64,000 nt of DNA from positions 186,001 through 250,000 of the forward strand of contig NZ_JAJSDQ010000001.1 in NCBI RefSeq assembly GCF_021272345.1, in the 5' to 3' direction. Position 1 is the stretch's first letter. Each line of letters opens with the position of its first letter. The notes under the pieces are model-generated. The model was not told the origin of the DNA and did no database searches. It saw only the letters and a list, made by a program, of their open reading frames with translations. Shown piece by piece: positions 37,774 to 47,251 of this stretch. The position numbers and the translations under genes were made by a program. Source of the stretch: Ornithinimicrobium sediminis. GTDB lineage: Bacteria; Actinomycetota; Actinomycetes; Actinomycetales; Dermatophilaceae.

Positions 37774-40665
37774 ATGTCCCTAGTGGGAGCCTTTGCGAAG
37801 CAACTGCGGGGAGGTGCATCAGCGGTGGCTGGTCCGGCGCGCGACGGCATGGGTGATGCCCCCGCAGTTGTGAGTGCCACCTCCTCGCGGTTTGACGCGT
37901 TCATCTCCTACAGTCACAGCGACCGCAAAGCGGCGGCGGGGATCCAGAAAGGTTTGGCGCGTGTCGGCCGACCGATGGGCCGCCTTCACGCGCTGCGGGT
38001 CTTCCGGGACGCGACCGACCTGACGGCCAGTCCTGACCTGTGGGGCAAGGTCGTTGAGGCGTTGGACGCCTCCCGGTTCATGGTCGTGATCTTGTCACCG
38101 GCGGCGGCAGCCTCGGTATGGGTGAACAGGGAGGTCGCGCACTGGCTCGACACCCGGGGCCCCGAAGGGCTGATGCTGGTCACTGTCGGAGGTCGGTTGC
38201 GGTGGAACGAGCACACAGAGTCGTTCGATCCCGAACAGAACGATATGGCCCTGCCGATGATGACCCGACCCGGGGCGTTCCCGACGGAGCCGTTCTACGT
38301 GGACGTGACCGAGTTGGCGCCGTGGGATCTTGCCAGCCCGGTGTTCCGGGAGACCGTCACCGACCTCGCGGCACCCATGCACGGCATGACCAAGTACCAG
38401 CTGGCCAGCGACGACCTGCGGGAACTGCGCCGGTTCCGCAATTGGCGGCGCGCCGCGGTGGCGGGGTTGGTCATACTGACCGTATGTTCCCTCCTGGCGG
38501 CGGGGGTGGCGGTGACGCAACGGCAGGAGGCTATCCGGCAGCGGAGTGAGGCCGTAGCATTGTCTTTCACGGCGTCGGCGACTGCGGTGCGGGGCACCAA
38601 CCCGGCGCTGTCGCTCGGGCTGGCCGCGGAGAGTGAGCCACAGGACTCAACGGCCCGTGCCAGAGCAACCGCAGCGATGGTCGGGGGAAGCATTGCCCTT
38701 GGTCGCGCTGCCGCCCAGGCGATCGGCGCGCCCCTCACCGGCCACACTGACCAGGTCTCCTCGGTGGCGTTCTCGCCCGACGGTTCCTTGCTGGCTAGCG
38801 GCAGCGACGACGGCTCGGTGCTGCTGTGGGACCCAAGCACCGGCGACCAGGTCGGTGAGCCCCTCACCGGCCACACTGACCAGGTCTCCTCGGTGGCGTT
38901 CTCGCCCGACGGTTCCTTGCTGGCCAGCGGCAGCGACGACGGCTCGGTGCTGCTGTGGGACCCAAGCACCGGCGACCAGGTCGGCGGCGCCCTCACCGGC
39001 CACACCAGCATTGTACTTTCGGTGGCCTTCTCGCCCGACGGTTCCTTGCTGGCCAGCGGCGGCGGCGACGGCTCGGTGCTGCTGTGGGACCCAAGCACCG
39101 GCGACCAGGTCGGTGAGCCCCTCACCGGCCACACCGTCGTCTGGTCGGTGGCGTTCTCGCCCGACGGTTCCTTGCTGGCCAGCGGCGGTGGCAACGTGCG
39201 GCTGTGGGACCCGAGCACCGGCGACCAGGTCGGCGACCCCCTCACCGGCCACACCGTCAGCGTCTTCTCGGTGGCGTTCTCGCCCGACGGTTCCCTGCTT
39301 GTCAGCGGCGGCGGCGACGACGTCTTGCGCGTCTGGGATCTGACCACCGGCGAACAGGTGGGAGACCCTCTCACCGGCCACACCAACTTCGTCACGTCAG
39401 TGGCGTTCTCTCCTGATGGATCGTTGCTGGCCAGCGGCAGCTTCGACCACACGGTGCGGCTGTGGGACCCGAGCACCGGCGACCAGGTCGGCGACCCCGT
39501 CTTCGGCCACGCGAGTGCGGTCAGGGCAGTAGCGGTCTCCCACGACGGCTTGACCGTGGCAAGCGGCAGTGACGACGGCACGGTGCAACTGTGGGACCCG
39601 TCGATCAGCGAACTCATCGGCCAGCCGCTCAGGGAGCCGCCCGACGGCGACCCCGGCGACGTCAGGTCGGTCGCGTTCTCCCCTGACGGACGGCTACTAG
39701 CCAGCGGCGGCGACGACACGGTGCGGCTGTGGGACCCGAGCACCGGCGACCAGGTCGGCGACCCCCTCACCGGCCACACCAGTAACGTCACGTCGGTGGC
39801 GTTCTCCCCTGACGAGTCCTTGCTTGCCAGCGGCAGCTTCGACCACACGGTGCGGCTGTGGGACCCGAGCACCGGCGACCAGGTCGGCGACCCCCTCACC
39901 GGCCACACCGATCAGGTCTCCTCGGTGGCGTTCTCCCCCGATGGGTCGTTGCTGGCCAGCGGAAGCACGGATACCACGGTGCGGCTGTGGGACCCGAGCA
40001 CCGGCGACCAGGTCGGCGACCCCCTCACCGGCCACACCAGTAACGTCACGTCGGTGGCGTTCTCCCCTGATGGGTCATTGCTCGCCAGCGGAAGCACGGA
40101 TACCACGGTGCGGCTGTGGGACCCGAGCACCGGCGACCAGGTCGGCGACCCCCTCACCGGCCACAACAGCAGTGTCCTTTCGGTGGCCTTCTCACCCGAC
40201 GGGTCCGTGCTCGCCAGCGGCAGCGCCTTAGACGACGCACGCCTGTGGGACCCGAGCACCGGCGACCAGGTCGGTGACCCCCTCACCGGCCAGAGCGCCT
40301 GGGTCGAGGCACTGGCGTTCTCGCCCAATGGGTCATTGCTCGCCAGCGGCAGCGACGACGGCTCGGTGCTGCTGTGGGACCCGAGCACCGGCGACCAGGT
40401 CGGCGACCCCCTCACCGGCCACACCAGCAGTGTCGAGTCGGTGGCGTTCTCCCCCGATGGGTCATTGCTCGCCAGCGGCAGCGACGACGGCACAGAGCGC
40501 ATGTGGCTTGCGGTATCGGACTGGCGGGCTGCCTGCGAGATCGTGTCACGGCACGTTGAACGCGCCCAGATCGAGGCCTTCCTCCCGAATGATTGGCCGA
40601 CTCGGTGCACCTACCCGGAGAACGCGATGGGACCGTATAGACCCGCCGGAGCTGACTCGCCATGA
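37774..40665 (+). CDS. TIR domain - transmembrane helix - WD40 (14 repeats) protein
   Basis: 963 residues. TIR domain about 38-185: [45 protein letters not shown] with a Glu (about residue 120) at the NADase position. A membrane helix (228-247) precedes a short coiled linker. Fourteen WD40 blades then run from about residue 310 to the end, enough for two seven-bladed propellers. Most blades share the cores [19 protein letters not shown] and [11 protein letters not shown]. There is no STAND/NACHT ATPase between TIR and WD40. Plausible role: WD40 sensor switching a TIR NADase, as in abortive-infection proteins; that is inference. Confidence 0.85.
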   Translation: MSLVGAFAKQLRGGASAVAGPARDGMGDAPAVVSATSSRFDAFISYSHSDRKAAAGIQKGLARVGRPMGRLHALRVFRDATDLTASPDLWGKVVEALDASRFMVVILSPAAAASVWVNREVAHWLDTRGPEGLMLVTVGGRLRWNEHTESFDPEQNDMALPMMTRPGAFPTEPFYVDVTELAPWDLASPVFRETVTDLAAPMHGMTKYQLASDDLRELRRFRNWRRAAVAGLVILTVCSLLAAGVAVTQRQEAIRQRSEAVALSFTASATAVRGTNPALSLGLAAESEPQDSTARARATAAMVGGSIALGRAAAQAIGAPLTGHTDQVSSVAFSPDGSLLASGSDDGSVLLWDPSTGDQVGEPLTGHTDQVSSVAFSPDGSLLASGSDDGSVLLWDPSTGDQVGGALTGHTSIVLSVAFSPDGSLLASGGGDGSVLLWDPSTGDQVGEPLTGHTVVWSVAFSPDGSLLASGGGNVRLWDPSTGDQVGDPLTGHTVSVFSVAFSPDGSLLVSGGGDDVLRVWDLTTGEQVGDPLTGHTNFVTSVAFSPDGSLLASGSFDHTVRLWDPSTGDQVGDPVFGHASAVRAVAVSHDGLTVASGSDDGTVQLWDPSISELIGQPLREPPDGDPGDVRSVAFSPDGRLLASGGDDTVRLWDPSTGDQVGDPLTGHTSNVTSVAFSPDESLLASGSFDHTVRLWDPSTGDQVGDPLTGHTDQVSSVAFSPDGSLLASGSTDTTVRLWDPSTGDQVGDPLTGHTSNVTSVAFSPDGSLLASGSTDTTVRLWDPSTGDQVGDPLTGHNSSVLSVAFSPDGSVLASGSALDDARLWDPSTGDQVGDPLTGQSAWVEALAFSPNGSLLASGSDDGSVLLWDPSTGDQVGDPLTGHTSSVESVAFSPDGSLLASGSDDGTERMWLAVSDWRAACEIVSRHVERAQIEAFLPNDWPTRCTYPENAMGPYRPAGADSP
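38730..40500 (+). repeat. In-gene tandem array of about 129-bp WD40 repeats
   Basis: Fourteen repeat units with long stretches identical at nucleotide level (for example GACCCGAGCACCGGCGACCA and its flanks recur in most units). The identity exceeds what protein conservation needs, implying recent expansion or gene conversion. Confidence 0.9.
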
Positions 40666-40755
40666 GTGGTACCGCATCGATACAGAAGGCCTGGAGTCCT
40701 GCGCTCGGGCATAATTGTCTCGGTTGCACGATGAAGCGCTCATGACGCAACCGGC

Positions 40756-41061
40756 ATGAAGTCGTCGAGAGCGCCGTGGCCCCGTGGCCCGGCTGGGGGT
40801 CGACCACCGCCATGGACCATGCAAGGCGAGATCGACGACTTCAGGCCAGTGGAAGACTTCAAGTTGTGGTTCGAAGACCTCAAGAACGACGACTTCGGCC
40901 CTGTGGCCATCGCCACCGGGATCTTCCGCTGCTCGTTCAACGTTGCCGACGAACCCGGCACAGCCATCAGCCGCGCGTCGGCCGAATTCGTCGACAACGA
41001 CAGCCAGTGGCTCATCGCCCACGAGCACAACTCACCGCTCCGGCGTCCCAAAAGCCCCTAG
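40756..41061 (+). pseudogene. SnoaL/NTF2-like domain fragment
   Basis: Up to 101 residues. MQGEIDDFRPVEDFKLWFED, then TAISRASAEFVDNDSQWLIA and HEHNS, recalls the second half of SnoaL/NTF2-like proteins (W-x-I-x-H-x-H-S ending). The first half of the fold is missing and the N-terminal 20 residues look out of family. Probably a remnant. Confidence 0.35.
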
Positions 41062-41124
41062 AGCAACACCCACAAGCCGCTGGAAGATATCGTAGGAAAG
41101 CATGTCTTCAGTTCCCAGTGAGCC

Positions 41125-42666
41125 TTACACGTCGGTGTAGGTCGCTGCTGGTCGAAGCATCCCCTCTCGAACCAACATAACCTCGAGGTCATGGAAAGCA
41201 TGCTGCACCCGTCCTTTGCCGAAACGGAGGTACTGTAGCCCGGCAATATTGGAGAATGCCTCAACGCCCTCCTCCATTAGAATGGCAACCTTAGTCCACC
41301 CCAAGCGTCCCTGCATGAGACCAATCTCATGGACAACGTTCTGTCGCCCCCGCACTTGGCCCTCGGCTACGTCGTCGCCAGTTACAACTATGACTGCGAA
41401 GTCCGCCTGAAGAGCCTGCTCGGTCAACACCTCGCTCGCGAATCGGCCGGCGACCGGGGCGGACTCGAAGTAGCTGGTCTTCAGGCCCCAGCCTTCGAGG
41501 CAATCCTTCACATGCCGCCATTCTGAATCCCGCCCATGTCCAATAAAGACACGCGCCCTCCCTGATCCGGCTTCGGTCACCAAACTTCGCGAAACGATGT
41601 CCGAACTAGCTTCCAGAAAGTCTTGACGAAAGTCGGCAATCCCGGTCATTCCTACAAAACGGAGCTTTCTCCTGGCAAGACGAAGTCCCAAGTCTACCGA
41701 GTCGGCCTCCTCGAATCCTGGCAGGCAAAGGCCACCAATAAAGCCAGCCGCAAAAGCGTCCCCGGCCCCAGTGTCATCGACGACCTCAGTCGCGTCAAGA
41801 ATGTGGGGATTCTGAAAAATGCGTTCGTTGACCTCCGCTCCTACACGGTGGAAAATCTTAATCCGGTCGTATCTCTTCACTACAATCACCGATCTAAGAT
41901 TTGCCACGAGCCGGAAGCACTCGGAGGCGGCATCCTTGTCGGACATTCCTGGCATGCGGCACGAGATCAGATCGAACTCACGAGCATTCATGATGATGAT
42001 GTCAACGCTAGCAAGGATATCGTTCACTGCCTTTGGGCGGTCAACTGGAGCCCAAAGCGCGCTCGGGTCGCAAGTTATCGTTACAGCCGGCCATTTTGCT
42101 TTCAGTTCCTGGAGAAGCGTAGCCAAGACGATAGGCTCCCGCTGCTCGGCGAATGCGGTCACATGAACCAATCGCGCCCCAGAAAGATACTCCAGAATTT
42201 GCGCATAGTTGCGCGAGACCATCTCCTCAAATTGTTGGTTGGCCCCACTGGAGGTAAGCATCGACCGTTCGGCTCCGCGCGTGAAGCTAACGCAGATCCC
42301 CGCTGACTCTTGGCTGTCATACACGTGTGGCGTGTCGATACCAAGAACACTAAACCAGTCCGCAAAGTCGAAGCTCTGCTCAGGGCTCACGCCACGGATC
42401 CCCACGTAGCCAACGCGCAGGGGAGCAGAGGTGCTCGCGAGCGACGCAACCACATTCAAGGCGGATCCTCCGGGACTGATGCGCGGTTGATAGCTGCCTA
42501 GGTATTGCAGTGCATTCTTGATGGTTTCCTCGGAAGCGCCCCGCTCCACGCCATATTCAAAGCTATCAAGCCTCCCCGCCCCTTCTTCAGGATTCATTCG
42601 CTGGGCCTGTATTGAATCAACGATGTAGTCGATATTAATCATCCCTATGCCGACGACGTCCGACAT
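41125..42666 (-). CDS. PfkB-family kinase fused to a CAP12/Pycsar-type TIR-like domain
   Basis: 513 residues from ATG 42666 (preceded by AAAGGGAAATC). Residues 1-345: PfkB/ribokinase fold, with PGGSALNVVASLAS (substrate loop) and VVDDTGAGDAFAAGFIGG (anion hole and catalytic Asp about 303), so the kinase looks active. Residues 370-485: predicted nucleotide-binding TIR-like domain, RARVFIGHGRD, AVIVVTGDDVA, RGRQNVVHEIGLMQGRLG (Glu about 447), VAILMEEGVEAFSNIAGLQY. The latter matches PF10137, the NAD-degrading effector domain of CBASS Cap12 and Pycsar. The two functions in one chain suggest a kinase-gated or nucleoside-sensing NADase. Low GC indicates transfer. No partner gene is adjacent. Confidence 0.82.
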   Translation of the reverse strand: MSDVVGIGMINIDYIVDSIQAQRMNPEEGAGRLDSFEYGVERGASEETIKNALQYLGSYQPRISPGGSALNVVASLASTSAPLRVGYVGIRGVSPEQSFDFADWFSVLGIDTPHVYDSQESAGICVSFTRGAERSMLTSSGANQQFEEMVSRNYAQILEYLSGARLVHVTAFAEQREPIVLATLLQELKAKWPAVTITCDPSALWAPVDRPKAVNDILASVDIIIMNAREFDLISCRMPGMSDKDAASECFRLVANLRSVIVVKRYDRIKIFHRVGAEVNERIFQNPHILDATEVVDDTGAGDAFAAGFIGGLCLPGFEEADSVDLGLRLARRKLRFVGMTGIADFRQDFLEASSDIVSRSLVTEAGSGRARVFIGHGRDSEWRHVKDCLEGWGLKTSYFESAPVAGRFASEVLTEQALQADFAVIVVTGDDVAEGQVRGRQNVVHEIGLMQGRLGWTKVAILMEEGVEAFSNIAGLQYLRFGKGRVQHAFHDLEVMLVREGMLRPAATYTDV

Positions 42667-43189
42667 GATTTCCCTTTCTCTGGCGCAAGCGGACATGCCC
42701 GTAGAACTAGCTCGACGCTGGGCGTGGTCAACCCATGGTGGCACATGCTCCTCTCCAGGGCCGAGCAGCGGTCGAAATACCCGCCGTCGGCGCGGCAGAA
42801 CAAGGGGTCAAGTCCCCTAGGTGTGGTGTACGAGGATGATTCCTCGTGGGGCGTCGAGCCGCTGACCTCGATGTTCACTGGGGTGGCTCGGGGGCCTGAA
42901 GTGCAGCGCGGGCCGCGAAATGGCGTATGGGAGGGCCGCGGGCAGGGGTGGGGTCCGATCTGCCCGAGTGGGGCTCGGGCTTCCACTGCTCCGGAGGGCT
43001 CGGGTGGTGAGTCGATTGGGACACGTCCGGTCAGGCTGGTGCAAGGCGAGGATGCGGTCGAAGGCGTCGGCGAGGTGTCCGGCCCAGGCCCATCCGGTGG
43101 GATTTTCAGTACTCCCCAGATCCCCAGTCATCACGTTCCGCCCCGGGAGTACTCGCGCGTTGGCGATCCTCGCCGCGCGACGGTTTCGT
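42667..43189. other. Gap without recognisable genes
   Basis: About 520 bp. The first 60 bp hold the PfkB-TIR upstream region. Further right the sequence is GC-rich and resembles fragments of mobile DNA (minus strand reads LDPLFCRADGGYFDRCSALE), but nothing is assignable. Confidence 0.3.
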
Positions 43190-43720
43190 TCAGGGAGTGC
43201 CGAAACTGCCTTCCGACCTCCACGCGGGCAACGAGGAAAGCAACTTCTCTCTCAACTGAGCTTGACCGATCCGATCAGTCGAAGCTGGCCGCCAGCCGTG
43301 CTCAGAGCGCTGCCTTGCACGCTGGTGCTCACGGCGGATCGGACCGATTGCCCACCGGGCCGCCCGGGTGGTCAGCAACCCGCGGCGCCTGGCCAGGTCA
43401 GGGTCCTGCTCAGTGCAGTATCGCCACCTCGCACGTGTCCCCCCGCCACCGGTACCGCCGCTTGCGCCACAATAGGACGACCGGGGTGCGCTGAAACAGG
43501 GCGCGTCGACCAGCCGCACCGTCCGCCGGCCCAGGGACTGAGCGAGCGACCACCCCGCACAGGCCAGCCGACCAGGACAGGCGAGGACTTGACGGGCACG
43601 GTCAGCAGGCCAGGGGCACGGTCGACCACTAGTGTGCGCACCCCGCCCAGGCCGAGGAGCAGGTCACAGTTGTCGCAGTACGCGCCGCCCATGCCCACGG
43701 CACGGCAGCACGACGAGGGC
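43190..43720 (-). pseudogene. ISL3-family transposase remnant, N-terminal part
   Basis: The minus strand reads RLVDAPCFSAPR, WRYCTEQDPDLARRRGLLTT, then RAARWAIGPIRREH, in more than one frame. This follows the order of actinobacterial ISL3 transposases (zinc motif, HGRR-RLVDAP, CxxxTFTEQDPDLARPRALLT). Multiple frameshifts; inactive. Confidence 0.5.
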
Positions 43721-43847
43721 CTAGACCCACTTCCAAGCTCACACCGCCGCACGGCGCGCCGCACTCGCTCTCAAAAGACGCAGAGCCGGAAGTCTCTACA
43801 TGTCGAAGGCTGGGTGATCGATCGGGCGAGTTGAGTCCCGGATAGTG

Positions 43848-45237
43848 GTGTAGCGCGGTCGCTGAGGTCGTCCCCGGCGTGTACGTCGGACGAGGACGCG
43901 GCCACCGCGTGATCCTTCGAGTGAACCTTCCACAGCACTCTCGAACGGAGTCACACGATGACCGCTCCTCACATTGTCGACCCTGCCGGCCTGCTCGGCG
44001 AAGCGCTGGCCGAGGCCAGCCCTGATCTATTGCGGCAGCTGCTGCGGTCGATCATCAACACCCTGCTGTCCGCGGATGCCGACGCCGTCGTCGGTGCCGA
44101 GTACGGGCGCCCCAACCCCGGCCGGGTGGCCCAGCGCAACGGCTACCGGCACCGGCCCTTGGACACCCGCGTCGGCACGCTCGACGTCGCGATCCCGAAG
44201 TTGCGCAAGGGCACGTACTTCCCTGAATGGCTGCTCGAGCGGCGTAAGCGGGCCGAGTCCGCGCTGATCACCGTGGTCGCCGACTGCTGCCTCGCCGGGG
44301 TGTCCACCCGCCCGGATGGACAAGCTCGTCAAGACCCTGGGCATCGACTCCCAGTCCAAGTCCCAGGTCTCCCGGATGGCCGCCGACCTGGACCAGCTCG
44401 TCGACGACTTCCGCCACCGCCCGCTGCACGAGGCCGGCCCGTTCACCTTCGTCGCCGCCGACGCGCTCACCATGAAGGTCCGCGAGGGCGGGCGCGTCAT
44501 CAACGCGGTCGTGCTGCTGGCGACCGGCGTCAAACGGTGACGGGCACCGCGAGGTCCTCGGCCTGCGGGTGGCCACCGCCGAGACAGGCAGTGCGTGGAA
44601 CGAGTTCTTCACCGACCTCCTCGTCCGCGGCCTGAGCGGCGTGTGGCTCGTCACCTCCGACGCACGCGCAGGGCTGGTCGAGGCGATCGCGGCGAACCTG
44701 CCCGGGGCGTCCTGGCAGCGCTGCCGTACCCACTGCGCGGCCAACCTGATGTCCGTGACCCCGGAGTCGATGTGGCCGGCGGTCAAGGCGATGCTCCACA
44801 GCGTGTACGACCAGCCCGACGCACCCGCAGTGCAGGCCCAGTTCGACCGGCTCATCGACTACGTCACCGACATGCTGCCCGCTGTCGCCGAGCACCTCGC
44901 CGGGGCCCGTGCGGACATCCTGGCCTTCACCGCCTTCCCCAAGGACGTCTGGACCCAGATCTGGTCCGACAACCCCGCCGAGCGCCTCAACAAGGAAATC
45001 CGCCGCCGCACCGACGCCGTCGGCATCTTCCCCACCCGTAAGGCCATCGTCCGCCTCGTCGGGGCCGTACTGGCCGAACAGACCGACGAATGGGCTGAAG
45101 GACGCCGCTACCTGGGCCTGGCCCTCCTGGCCCGCTGTCGCATCAACATCGTGCCCACCACCGAACCCGAGACCGGAGCTGATGCCCTACCCGCGCTGAC
45201 CGCCTGACCTACCTGTCGAAGGACCGCAGCGCTACAC
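43848..45237 (+). mobile_element. IS256-family element, degenerate
   Basis: GTGTAGCGC at 43848-43856 and its inverse GCGCTACAC at 45229-45237 mark the likely ends, about 110 bp and 30 bp outside the transposase gene. Flanking duplication was not found by eye. Confidence 0.5.
43958..45207 (+). pseudogene. IS256-family transposase with two 1-bp insertions
   Basis: Three frame segments cover a full-length Mutator/IS256 transposase: NGYRHRPLDTRVGTLDVAIP, then MDKLVKTLGIDSQSKSQVSR with FVAADALTMKVREGG, then WLVTSDARAGLVEAI and WSDNPAERLNKEIRRRTDAV (DDE residues present). One extra C near 44310 (CCGCCCGG where CCGCCGG is expected) and one extra A near 44532 break the frame. A related intact copy lies at 49634-50863. 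Confidence 0.88.
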
Positions 45238-45299
45238 GGCAGTGGCATAGCGTCGTAGCAACACCCCTGGCTGGTGGGGGCTGGCCAGGAGGAGGGTGG

Positions 45300-46334
45300 G
45301 TGGATCGTCGACGCATGGTGACGGTGGCTGATCGGGTGGAGATCTCCACGGGGTTGAAGGCGGGGTGGTCGATCCGGGCGATCGCGGTCCACATCGGCCG
45401 GTGCCCCTCGGTGGTCTCCCGTGAGGTGGCCCGGAACTCCACCAAGACGCAGGGCTACCGGTTGGTGCACGCGGACGTGCAGGCCGAACGTGCCCGGGCC
45501 CGCCCGCAGACCGGGAAGGTCGCCGGTGACCCGGTGCTGGAAGCGCGGGTGCTGGCCGATCTGCGGTTGGGTCGGTCCCCGCGGGCGATCGCCGGCCGGC
45601 TGGCAGCGGAGGCCGACGACCCGAGGCTGGGTGTGGTCGCAGGCTCCACCCCGGGGGAAGGTAGGAGGGTGAGCCATCCCGCTGTGTACTCCTACGTGTA
45701 CGCCCTGCCCCGGGCCGAGCTGATCGCCCACGGCATCCGCCTGGACTCCGGCCGGGTCCGCCGCAAACCCCGCAAAGCTGCTGGTAAGCGCTCTGGGCCG
45801 ATCATCGGGATGGTCTCGATCGAGGACCGGCCCGAGGAGGTCGCCGACCGCAAGGTCCCCGGGCACTGGGAGGGAGACCTGATCATCGGCAAGGCCGGCG
45901 CGACCGCTGCGGCGACCCTGGTCGAGCGGACCACCAGGTTCACCGCGATCCTGGCGTTGCCGTTGGGCAGGACCGCCGACGGGGTCGCCGATGCGCTGAT
46001 CGAGCACACCACTGTGCTGCCGGCGATGTTCGCCAAGTCGTTGACCTGGGACCAGGGCAGCGAGCTGGCCCGGCACGCCCACGTCACCACCGCGACCCAG
46101 ATGGCGATCTACTTCGCCCACCCGCACTCACCCTGGGAACGGGGCAGCAACGAGAACACGAACCGGATGATCCGTCGCTACCTGCCGAAGTCGACCCCGA
46201 TCACCGACCACCAGCCCTACCTGACCGCCATCGCTGAAGAGCTCAACGAGATCCCCCGCAAGTGCCTGAACTGGCGCACCCCACGAGAGGCCTACGACGC
46301 ACTCCTGACCAGCGCTGTTGCTTCCACGCCTTGA
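45300..46334 (+). CDS. IS30-family transposase
   Basis: 344-residue DDE transposase. N-terminal HTH (AGWSIRAIAVHIGRCPSVVS), then catalytic domain: GHWEGDLIIGKAG, SLTWDQGSELARH, HSPWERGSNENTNRMIRRYLP, which supplies the DDE triad. The frame is complete, so the element may be active. It sits immediately left of the RipA-like/STING module and reads towards it. Confidence 0.9.
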   Translation: MDRRRMVTVADRVEISTGLKAGWSIRAIAVHIGRCPSVVSREVARNSTKTQGYRLVHADVQAERARARPQTGKVAGDPVLEARVLADLRLGRSPRAIAGRLAAEADDPRLGVVAGSTPGEGRRVSHPAVYSYVYALPRAELIAHGIRLDSGRVRRKPRKAAGKRSGPIIGMVSIEDRPEEVADRKVPGHWEGDLIIGKAGATAAATLVERTTRFTAILALPLGRTADGVADALIEHTTVLPAMFAKSLTWDQGSELARHAHVTTATQMAIYFAHPHSPWERGSNENTNRMIRRYLPKSTPITDHQPYLTAIAEELNEIPRKCLNWRTPREAYDALLTSAVASTP

Positions 46335-46570
46335 CGTCGCCCACCACTACCCGGGACTTGACCGCAGCGCCTCCCGGATTGCACTTCGAGGTCTGCCGTG
46401 TCCGCTGACCCTACGATGCCCAACCCCGCCTGGGTGCGTAGAACAGCAAGCGCCCCCACACACTCCGGGTGACTGCGCCAGACCTCGTGCTCATCGAGGA
46501 TCACTTGACGACGCCCTGGCCAGCCGCGGGCGCAGCGATCACGCACAGGTCGGTCTGCGAGGACGCAAGG

Positions 46571-47173
46571 ATGGCGCCCAAGGATCTTTGGTGCAAAAAT
46601 GGCCTTATGCCACTTTGGAAGAAGTATTTTCAGGTCTCGAAGCCAGCGAAACCAGATGCCGTCACTCTTACGCTTTGGAACGACGAGGAAGTTGCCAAAG
46701 CCTATTATGCAGAGTTCGGGGCCTACCAATCAGCAATCATGGAGCAATATAAGCTCTACGTTGAGATGGCTGATCGCATCTCTATCCGGCGAGGACTTGC
46801 TAACACTTTCTTCTTGACACTGCACAGCGCGGTCCTGACCCTCTTCGCTGTGTTTTGGAAGGACCCACCGCTAGGCGTGTCGTCGTGGCTTCTGCTGCCG
46901 GTCCTCGTCCTTGCACTCGGGCTGTGTCTAGCTTGGTTTTGGCTCGTTCGCTCCTATAGGCAACTAAACTCGGGCAAGTTTGCGGTAATAGGAGCCCTAG
47001 AAATGCGGCTACCGGCATCACCATGGTGGAATGGCGAGTGGAAAGCATTGCGAGGCGAAAAACAGGATAAGTCGACATACTGGGCTATGACTCACCTCGA
47101 AATCTGGGTTCCCCTGCTCTTCGGTCTGGCGTACGTATTCGGCGTCGTTGCCGCAGTAGCAACAAACGGTTAA
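46571..47173 (+). CDS. Small membrane protein, RipA-like, upstream of the STING fusion
   Basis: 200 residues from ATG 46571 (GAGGA 9 nt upstream; ATG 46607 is an alternative). EQYKLYVEMADRISIRRGLAN, FFLTLHSAVLTLFAVF is the helix entering TM1; TM2 is about 117-137 (LLLPVLVLALGLCLAWFWLV) and TM3 near the C-terminus (IWVPLLFGLAYVFGVVAAVA). The YKLYVEMADxIS block recalls proteins annotated as RipA-family octameric membrane proteins, often found near nucleotide-processing immune genes. The gene is 78 bp upstream of the STING fusion on the same strand, so probably co-transcribed. Function unknown; a membrane effector role is inference. Confidence 0.6.
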   Translation: MAPKDLWCKNGLMPLWKKYFQVSKPAKPDAVTLTLWNDEEVAKAYYAEFGAYQSAIMEQYKLYVEMADRISIRRGLANTFFLTLHSAVLTLFAVFWKDPPLGVSSWLLLPVLVLALGLCLAWFWLVRSYRQLNSGKFAVIGALEMRLPASPWWNGEWKALRGEKQDKSTYWAMTHLEIWVPLLFGLAYVFGVVAAVATNG

Positions 47174-47251
47174 GCGACACCTACCATCACTGGTTGGACA
47201 ACGATATGCCAAGTTTCGATTCTGGCAAGCCCCAGTTTTCCGAGGAGCAAC

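Noticed and set aside
37392-37904. Minus-strand open frame of 170 codons opposite the TIR-WD40 start
   Set aside because: Mixed composition, spans an IS scar and the start of a real gene, and no family similarity; treated as chance.
38730-40500. Possible CRISPR-like array because of regular repeats
   Set aside because: The units are about 129 bp, in frame and encode WD40 blades; there are no short palindromic repeats with unique spacers and no cas genes.
42724-43834. Plus-strand open frames of about 250-300 codons between the PfkB-TIR gene and IS256
   Set aside because: They run through ISL3 remnants in the opposite sense and have the Arg/Pro/Gly bias of shadow frames.
46335-46570. Upstream extension of the RipA-like protein to 46469
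   Set aside because: The added residues lie in the IS30 flank and do not resemble the family; ATG 46571 has a nearby GAGGA.
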